The notes under the pieces: generated by a model | The model's input: the letters and a program-made list of their open reading frames with translations, nothing else | Told to the model about the DNA's origin: nothing | Databases searched by the model: none | Source of the DNA: Clostridiales bacterium | Lineage (GTDB): Bacteria; Bacillota; Clostridia; Oscillospirales; Acutalibacteraceae | NCBI GenBank assembly: GCA_024697575.1 | Contig: JAILFM010000015.1 | Span: 1 to 41,077, forward strand | DNA length: 41,077 bases | Direction: 5' to 3' | Translations under genes and position numbers: made by a program | Part shown: positions 35,588 to 41,077 of the stretch, in pieces | How the letters are laid out: each line of letters opens with the position of its first letter | Position numbering within the stretch: position 1 is the stretch's first letter

Positions 35588-36760
35588 ATGATTTTTGATA
35601 TTATCAAAGGTATCTGGGAAGGGTCCGGCTTTGCCTCACTTCAGTGGCAAAACCTCGTAATGATTTTGGTTTCATTCGTTTTCCTTTACCTTGCGATTGC
35701 AAAAAAGTTTGAACCCCTTCTTCTTGTTCCGATTGCCTTCGGCATTCTGCTTGCAAATATGCCCGAAACGGGGCTCATGGCGGACCCCGCCGGCATTATG
35801 ACGGAAATGCCCGACGCTCTTAAAGAACCGTGGTATCACGACGGCGTTCTTCGCCTGATATACGCGGGTGTAAAAAGTTCAATATTCCCCTGCCTTATCT
35901 TCCTTGGCATAGGCGCTATGACGGACTTCGGTCCGCTTCTTGCAAACCCCGTTTCGCTTATCCTCGGCGCAGCGGCGCAGCTCGGTATCTATGTGGCATT
36001 TGTTATTGCGATTCTCTTTGGCTTTACGCCTGCCGAAGCGGCGTCAATAGCCATTATCGGCGGTGCTGACGGACCGACTGCAATTCTTGTCGCTTCAAAG
36101 CTTGCAGGTCATTTACTCGCTCCCATCGCGCTGGCGGCGTATTCCTACATGGCGCTTATTCCCCTTATTCAGCCGCCGATTATGAAGCTTCTCACTACGG
36201 AAAAAGAACGTCAGGTTGAAATGAAGCAGCTTCGCAATGTTTCAAAAACAGAGAAAATCATCTTCCCGATCGCTGTTTTTGTTGTTGTTGCGCTTCTTCT
36301 TCCATCCGCGGCGCCTCTTATCGGCTTCCTTATGCTCGGCAATCTCTTTAAGGAGTGCGGCGTAACGGAGCGCCTGAGCGACACGGCGCAGAACGCGCTG
36401 ACAAACATTGTCACCATTATGCTCGGCACAACGGTCGGCGCGACAGCCAACGGTATAGACTTCATCCAGCTTAAAACGCTTTTGATAGTCGCTCTCGGGC
36501 TTATCGCATTCTGCTTCTCAACAGCGGGCGGTCTCCTGCTCGGCAAACTCCTCTACCTTGTCACAGGCGGAAAAATCAATCCGCTTATCGGCTCCGCCGG
36601 CGTGTCTGCCGTGCCTATGGCGGCTCGCGTCTCCCAGACCGAGGGCAGAAAATACAACCCGACAAACTTCCTTCTTATGCACGCTATGGGTCCGAACGTT
36701 GCCGGTGTTATCGGCTCCGCCGTCGCCGCAGGCTTCCTGCTGCTTATGTTCGGTAAATGA
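35588..36760 (+). CDS. oadB: sodium ion-translocating decarboxylase beta subunit
   Basis: [83 protein letters not shown]. Confidence 0.95.
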   Translation: MIFDIIKGIWEGSGFASLQWQNLVMILVSFVFLYLAIAKKFEPLLLVPIAFGILLANMPETGLMADPAGIMTEMPDALKEPWYHDGVLRLIYAGVKSSIFPCLIFLGIGAMTDFGPLLANPVSLILGAAAQLGIYVAFVIAILFGFTPAEAASIAIIGGADGPTAILVASKLAGHLLAPIALAAYSYMALIPLIQPPIMKLLTTEKERQVEMKQLRNVSKTEKIIFPIAVFVVVALLLPSAAPLIGFLMLGNLFKECGVTERLSDTAQNALTNIVTIMLGTTVGATANGIDFIQLKTLLIVALGLIAFCFSTAGGLLLGKLLYLVTGGKINPLIGSAGVSAVPMAARVSQTEGRKYNPTNFLLMHAMGPNVAGVIGSAVAAGFLLLMFGK

Positions 36761-36819
36761 TTTCAAAAGGGATTGTCGCATATAAGCGAAAAACAAACAG
36801 ATAAAGGAAAACTAAAAAA

Positions 36820-36860
36820 GGCTCGCCGGATTATGAAAAACCCTGCGAGTCTTTAATTTA
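36820..36860 (+). terminator. putative terminator downstream of oadB
   Basis: GGCTCGC (36820-36826) / GCGAGTC (36845-36851), one G-U pair in plus-strand RNA, followed by a T-rich tract. Confidence 0.5.
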
Positions 36861-36863
36861 TCT

Positions 36864-38075
36864 TTATTTCGGTATTTTTATTTTGTTTTTTAATACAATA
36901 AGTCCTGCGCCCATTATCAGCGGAAAAACCAGCGCCGCCAGGATACCGATGCGCATATTGTCCCCAAAAGCGCCGGCAACAGAGCCGGCAAGTGTCGGAC
37001 CCGCCGCGCAGCCGATATCGCCCGCAAGCGCCAAAAGAGCAAACATCAGCGTACCTCTGCCCTTTATGCTCTGAGATGCCGTAGAGAATGTCCCCGGCCA
37101 GAATATACCGACGGAAAATCCGGCAATGCCGCACCCCAAAAGGGCAATAACAGGGTTCGGTACAAACACAATAACCGCATATGAAACAAGACAAAGCGCA
37201 GTCGAAAAGCTCATAAATGTATGAAGCTTTATTTTTTCGCCCTTAAAGCCGTAAATTGTTCGTGAAATCCCCATGCATAGGGCAAACATCATCGGCCCGA
37301 ATATATCACCGAGAGTTTTTGACACGCCCAGACCTTTTTCCGCAAACGCCGAAGTCCACTGACTGATTGCCTGCTCCGACGCGCCGGCGCAAAGCATCAT
37401 TAAAAAGATAAGCCAGAATATACCCTGCGAAAGCAAACCCCTGAGCCCTTCGCTTTTCCCCGAATCAGGCTCCGGCTTGTTAACAGGAACTTTAATAAAC
37501 AGTATTAAATCCGTCAGCGGAACAATACACCAGAGAAGCGCTAAAATCCGCCAGCTCGATATATTGAAAAAAGCAAAAAACAGCGTTGATAAAAGCACAA
37601 CCGCCATGTGTCCCCAGCAGTATGCCGAATGAAGAAGACTCATCTGGGTCTGCTTGTTTTTTGACGGGCACCCTTCGACAATCGGGCTGACGAGCACTTC
37701 CTGGAGTCCTCCGCCGACAGCGTAAACACAAACCGACACAAGTATACCGGCAAAGGGAGAAAGCGCTCTGCCCGGAAGTACAGTCAAAAGGAAAAAGCCC
37801 GCCGCCGCCGCGGCGTTTGATATTATCATTGACGCTTTGTACCCGATTTTTTCAATAAAAGGCGTCGAAAATGTGTCAATCAGCAGCTGTATACCGAAAT
37901 TAAAGGTTATCAGAAGGGTTATTTTTCCAAGCGGTATACCGAACTCGCTTTGAAACCTGATAAACAGCAGCGGCACAAAGTTATTGACAATCGCCTGCAC
38001 AACATAGCCCAAATATGCGGCTTTTATTGTTAAAGCGTATTTATTTTCCATCATTACTATGTTAACTTCACTCAC
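36864..38075 (-). CDS. MFS transporter
   Basis: 403 aa, about 12 hydrophobic segments; starts overlapping the kinase stop by 4 nt. Confidence 0.85.
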   Translation of the reverse strand: MSEVNIVMMENKYALTIKAAYLGYVVQAIVNNFVPLLFIRFQSEFGIPLGKITLLITFNFGIQLLIDTFSTPFIEKIGYKASMIISNAAAAAGFFLLTVLPGRALSPFAGILVSVCVYAVGGGLQEVLVSPIVEGCPSKNKQTQMSLLHSAYCWGHMAVVLLSTLFFAFFNISSWRILALLWCIVPLTDLILFIKVPVNKPEPDSGKSEGLRGLLSQGIFWLIFLMMLCAGASEQAISQWTSAFAEKGLGVSKTLGDIFGPMMFALCMGISRTIYGFKGEKIKLHTFMSFSTALCLVSYAVIVFVPNPVIALLGCGIAGFSVGIFWPGTFSTASQSIKGRGTLMFALLALAGDIGCAAGPTLAGSVAGAFGDNMRIGILAALVFPLIMGAGLIVLKNKIKIPK

Positions 38076-40045
38076 TTATTGACTGCCACCCTGAAGGTCA
38101 ATTCCGTCTTGAAAAGGTCACCGTCAACGGTTATTTCAAAAGTGCCGCCCTGAAGAAGGGTAAAGCTTTTTGCTATTGACAGCCCAAGGCCGCTGCCGCC
38201 GCCGCTTCTTGAGTTATCGTTGCGTTTGAAGCGCTCGGTCAATTCCTCCGGCGTAAGGGTAATCACATCGCAGGAGGTATTCTTTATGCTTACCGCAACT
38301 CGTTCATCCTTCTTTACGGCGTCTATATATACTCTTGTTCCCGGCATTGCATAGCGGCAGACATTGGAAAACAGGTTTTCGAGTACACGCAGCAGCATAC
38401 TGCCGTCGCATATTACATTTGCGCCGTCCTCCGGCAGATTAAGCTGAACTTCCAGACCTTTTTCATCAAAGGCGGGCAAAAACTCCTCCGCAATCTGGTT
38501 AAGGCAAAGCGCAATATCGAGGGTCTCAAACTCCGCCTTGAGCGCTCCTGCCGAAAGCTCGGAAACTTCTATAAGATTTTTCAGCAGATCCTCAAGCCGT
38601 GTCGACTGCCTGCCGAGGACCTCAAGGTAGCTTTTCATCTCCTCTTCGGTGCATCCTCCGCTGCTGATAAGGTCAGTGTAACTGATAATTGAAGTCAGCG
38701 GTGTCTTAAGATCATGCGATATATTCGTTATCAGCTCGTTTCGCATTTCTCTGCTGCGGTTTTTTTCTTCCATTGCGCGGATCATATCGTCCTTTATATC
38801 CTCGAGGTTGGCGGTAATCTGCCTGAAATCTCCGAAAAGGATGTGGCTGTCAACGGTGTAGTTCAAATCGCCCGATGCAAGGCGGTTGCCGCTAACCCTG
38901 ACATGATAAAGGTTAATTGCCATCATAACAAAAATAGAAGAAACAAGCGCTATAAATACAAGCTGCGCAACAGCGAAATAGACAAAGTTGAAGTCCCTGA
39001 GCAAACCCGTTTGGCTTGTGCGGTATTTGAACAGATAATAGAGGACAACAGAGACCTCAATAACAATTATCGAGCCCACGGTTATGAGCATTTTTGAAAC
39101 AAAAGGGACTTTGAAATAGCCGTCGTTCGCTTTGCCCGCTTTTTTTCTTATGCCGGCTATAGCCTTATAAATAAGCATGTTTTTATATACATGACCGGAC
39201 TTTATCCTTGAAGCGATGGTCACGCTGAAGGTAAGAAGTGAAGAAGAAATAAAGAGAGTAAGCACCAGCACAACCGCGTTCCACAAAACAAGGTTGTTTT
39301 CTTTTATCCCGGCGACCGATGTCAAAACAATAAGCACGCTTATTATTGCGATAATGAGCATGAAAATCAGCACCATAAGGTCAAACGGTATTCTGTCAAT
39401 GAACCTCTTGGGCTGTTCGTCCTCATCCCCGGTTCTGCCCCTGCCTATGCTGCTCATAAGCAGCCCGAGCACCACTACGGATGCCAGAATGAGCGGCAGC
39501 AGTATGCACGCCAAGGGGTATCTTATTACCCGGGCAATAGATATCAGGCGGTTCGCCAGCCGGTAGCTGTCGCGAACAGGCAGACCTTTGCGAAGGCAGA
39601 TTACCGCCCTTGCGTTCGTTACTTCTCCGTCTGACAAAAAGCTCACCGCTTTTTCATTTTTGTAGCACGAACCGGTCTCAAAATCAAAAGTCTCTCCATC
39701 CGGAATATTTGTCAGCAGAATTCTGCCGCTGTCATCCGTAACATAAAAAACAACGTTTGTCGCCCTTATATCAAAATGGCGTTCCAAAACGGAAAGAGCC
39801 TGCTCGTCCCCCTCGTTTCTCTCGTTAAAGCTGACGGTCAGGTACCGCTCAATATGCGAAAGCTCTTCATCAGTCTTGACCCGCATTGCTTCTTCAAAGG
39901 CGTATTCTCCGGGTGATGAAGTATAGAACCGGTAATCCGCGAGGCAGTCAACCGCAAGGGCGACAGCCACTACAATTTCCGCCAAAAGAATATACACAAC
40001 AGCTGCTGTGATTTTATCCCACAGAGTTTTGATCATATATTTCAT
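38072..40045 (-). CDS. membrane sensor histidine kinase
   Basis: Several TM segments, HAMP-like linker, ITNISHDLKTPLTSIISYTDLI H-box, RVLENLFSNVCRYA N-box, GGGSGLGLSIAK G-box. Confidence 0.94.
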   Translation of the reverse strand: MKYMIKTLWDKITAAVVYILLAEIVVAVALAVDCLADYRFYTSSPGEYAFEEAMRVKTDEELSHIERYLTVSFNERNEGDEQALSVLERHFDIRATNVVFYVTDDSGRILLTNIPDGETFDFETGSCYKNEKAVSFLSDGEVTNARAVICLRKGLPVRDSYRLANRLISIARVIRYPLACILLPLILASVVVLGLLMSSIGRGRTGDEDEQPKRFIDRIPFDLMVLIFMLIIAIISVLIVLTSVAGIKENNLVLWNAVVLVLTLFISSSLLTFSVTIASRIKSGHVYKNMLIYKAIAGIRKKAGKANDGYFKVPFVSKMLITVGSIIVIEVSVVLYYLFKYRTSQTGLLRDFNFVYFAVAQLVFIALVSSIFVMMAINLYHVRVSGNRLASGDLNYTVDSHILFGDFRQITANLEDIKDDMIRAMEEKNRSREMRNELITNISHDLKTPLTSIISYTDLISSGGCTEEEMKSYLEVLGRQSTRLEDLLKNLIEVSELSAGALKAEFETLDIALCLNQIAEEFLPAFDEKGLEVQLNLPEDGANVICDGSMLLRVLENLFSNVCRYAMPGTRVYIDAVKKDERVAVSIKNTSCDVITLTPEELTERFKRNDNSRSGGGSGLGLSIAKSFTLLQGGTFEITVDGDLFKTELTFRVAVNK

Positions 40046-40050
40046 ATTGT

Positions 40051-40752
40051 TTAATCCATCTTTTCAACTTTGTAGCCGTAGCCGAAAACAGAGAGAAGAT
40101 ATCTCGGCTTTGCGGGGTATATCTCTATTTTTTCCCTTATATGCCTGATGTGCACAAGAACCGTGCCCTCCGAACCCATTGGGTCGCCGCCCCAGATATT
40201 CTTATATATATCTTTAAGGGAATAAACCGCGCCGGCGTTCTGCGTCAGAAACTTGAGTATTGCGAACTCTGTCGGCGTAAGGCTGACAGGGCTGCCGTCC
40301 ACTGTTACGCTTTTGGCGCTTTCGTTAATCACTATCGGCCCATTGCAGATTTCATCCGCCTTCTTTTCTTCTTCACGCCTGCGGCGCACGCTTTTACCAA
40401 GCTGGTATTCCACTCTCGCCGCCACCTCGATTTTATTGAATGGCTTTGTGATGTAATCGTCCGTGCCCATGCGAAATGCAAGGCGTTTATCCTCCGCTTC
40501 ACCCTTCGCGGTGAGCAGTATCACCGGCATGTCGGAAAACTCCCTGAGCTCGGAAAGCACCTCAAAGCCGTCCTTGCCGGGCATCATAACATCGGTTATG
40601 AGAAGGTCGTATTCATTCTTACGCAAAAGCTCCATTGCGCTGAGCCCATCGTAAGCTTCCGTTATCTCAAGCGCAGGATTCTCCGCTTTAAGATAGATAC
40701 GCAGCGCACGGACAATATCTTTGTCATCATCACTAATAAGAATTCTGCTCAA
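40051..40752 (-). CDS. OmpR/PhoB-family response regulator
   Basis: ILISDDDKDIVRALRIYL, LLITDVMMPGKDGFEVL, GTDDYITKPFN, C-terminal wHTH SLTPTEFAILKFLTQNAGAVYS..VHIRHIREKIE. Confidence 0.95.
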   Translation of the reverse strand: MSRILISDDDKDIVRALRIYLKAENPALEITEAYDGLSAMELLRKNEYDLLITDVMMPGKDGFEVLSELREFSDMPVILLTAKGEAEDKRLAFRMGTDDYITKPFNKIEVAARVEYQLGKSVRRRREEEKKADEICNGPIVINESAKSVTVDGSPVSLTPTEFAILKFLTQNAGAVYSLKDIYKNIWGGDPMGSEGTVLVHIRHIREKIEIYPAKPRYLLSVFGYGYKVEKMD

Positions 40753-40811
40753 ATTATCTCAAACCTTTCAAATGCGCCCGTAATCCCCGGACGCAGTATT
40801 TTTATGCCATA

Positions 40812-40840
40812 ATAATACACATTGTCCTGTGTGTTTTCAA
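40812..40840 (-). promoter_or_regulatory. promoter of the RR-HK-MFS operon
   Basis: Minus strand TTGAAA (40835-40840), 17-bp spacer, TATTAT (40812-40817). Confidence 0.7.
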
Positions 40841-40872
40841 CCGGTTTTGTTCAATTTAGTGTGTCTTTAATT

Positions 40873-40894
40873 CAATCTTAAGGCAATCTTAAGG
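40873..40894 (-). promoter_or_regulatory. tandem 11-bp direct repeat, candidate response regulator binding site
   Basis: CAATCTTAAGG twice, contiguous, 33 bp upstream of the -35 box. Confidence 0.65.
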
Positions 40895-40933
40895 TCAATG
40901 CCAATTGAAGCTTAATACCGCCCGGCGTAAGAT

Positions 40934-41077
40934 TATGGAAACGCTGATTAAATCGAGGTGTTTAGAACGGTGAGCAGGTTTTTCGACTGATGAAGTCGAA
41001 AAATCGCAGAAATAATTTGTTTATTTCAAGATTTGAGACAAAATCAGGCGGAAAAGATGCCGCCGTTATGAGTGCGG
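40934..41077. mobile_element. MITE-like non-autonomous element, copy D (truncated by the window end)
   Basis: GGAAACGCTGATTAAATCG... 138/141 positions identical to copy A by hand alignment (40937-41077 vs 6662-6802); TA at 40934-40935. Confidence 0.8.

Overview
The window reads as a chromosomal segment from an anaerobic Firmicute (Clostridia/Oscillospirales-like, inferred from gene content). It is mostly ordinary housekeeping: rlmH, a walJ-like hydrolase, murA, a lexA-like repressor, rpsF-ssb-rpsR, an HPr protein, dut, a femX-like gene, ogg, trmL, pth, mcsA-mcsB, glyS, an Na+-pumping decarboxylase operon, and a two-component system with an MFS gene. No tRNA, rRNA, CRISPR array, phage or full-length IS was seen. 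The most interesting signals are: (1) a family of non-coding TA-flanked inverted-repeat elements with four copies. Two are ~166-bp structured copies, 138/141 identical by hand over the visible part, at 6659-6824 and 40934-window end. Two are ~32-35-bp hairpin miniatures at 18039-18070 and 23550-23584, and one of these supplies the last codons and stop of mcsB. (2) A cell-surface glycopolymer locus (two GT2 genes, ABC-2 exporter permease and ATPase, TarI and TarJ) with a membrane-anchored glycosidase-like protein between the exporter genes and no polymerase in view. (3) A 779-aa secreted protein with three near-identical 447-bp tandem repeats. (4) A PHP-domain protein that has lost most metal ligands. 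(5) A lexA-like gene with a perfect palindrome at its promoter and a co-transcribed 88-aa protein of unknown function. (6) A response regulator/kinase/MFS operon with perfect 11-bp tandem direct repeats upstream of its promoter. All identifications come from reading the sequence and recalling family motifs; no database search was run.
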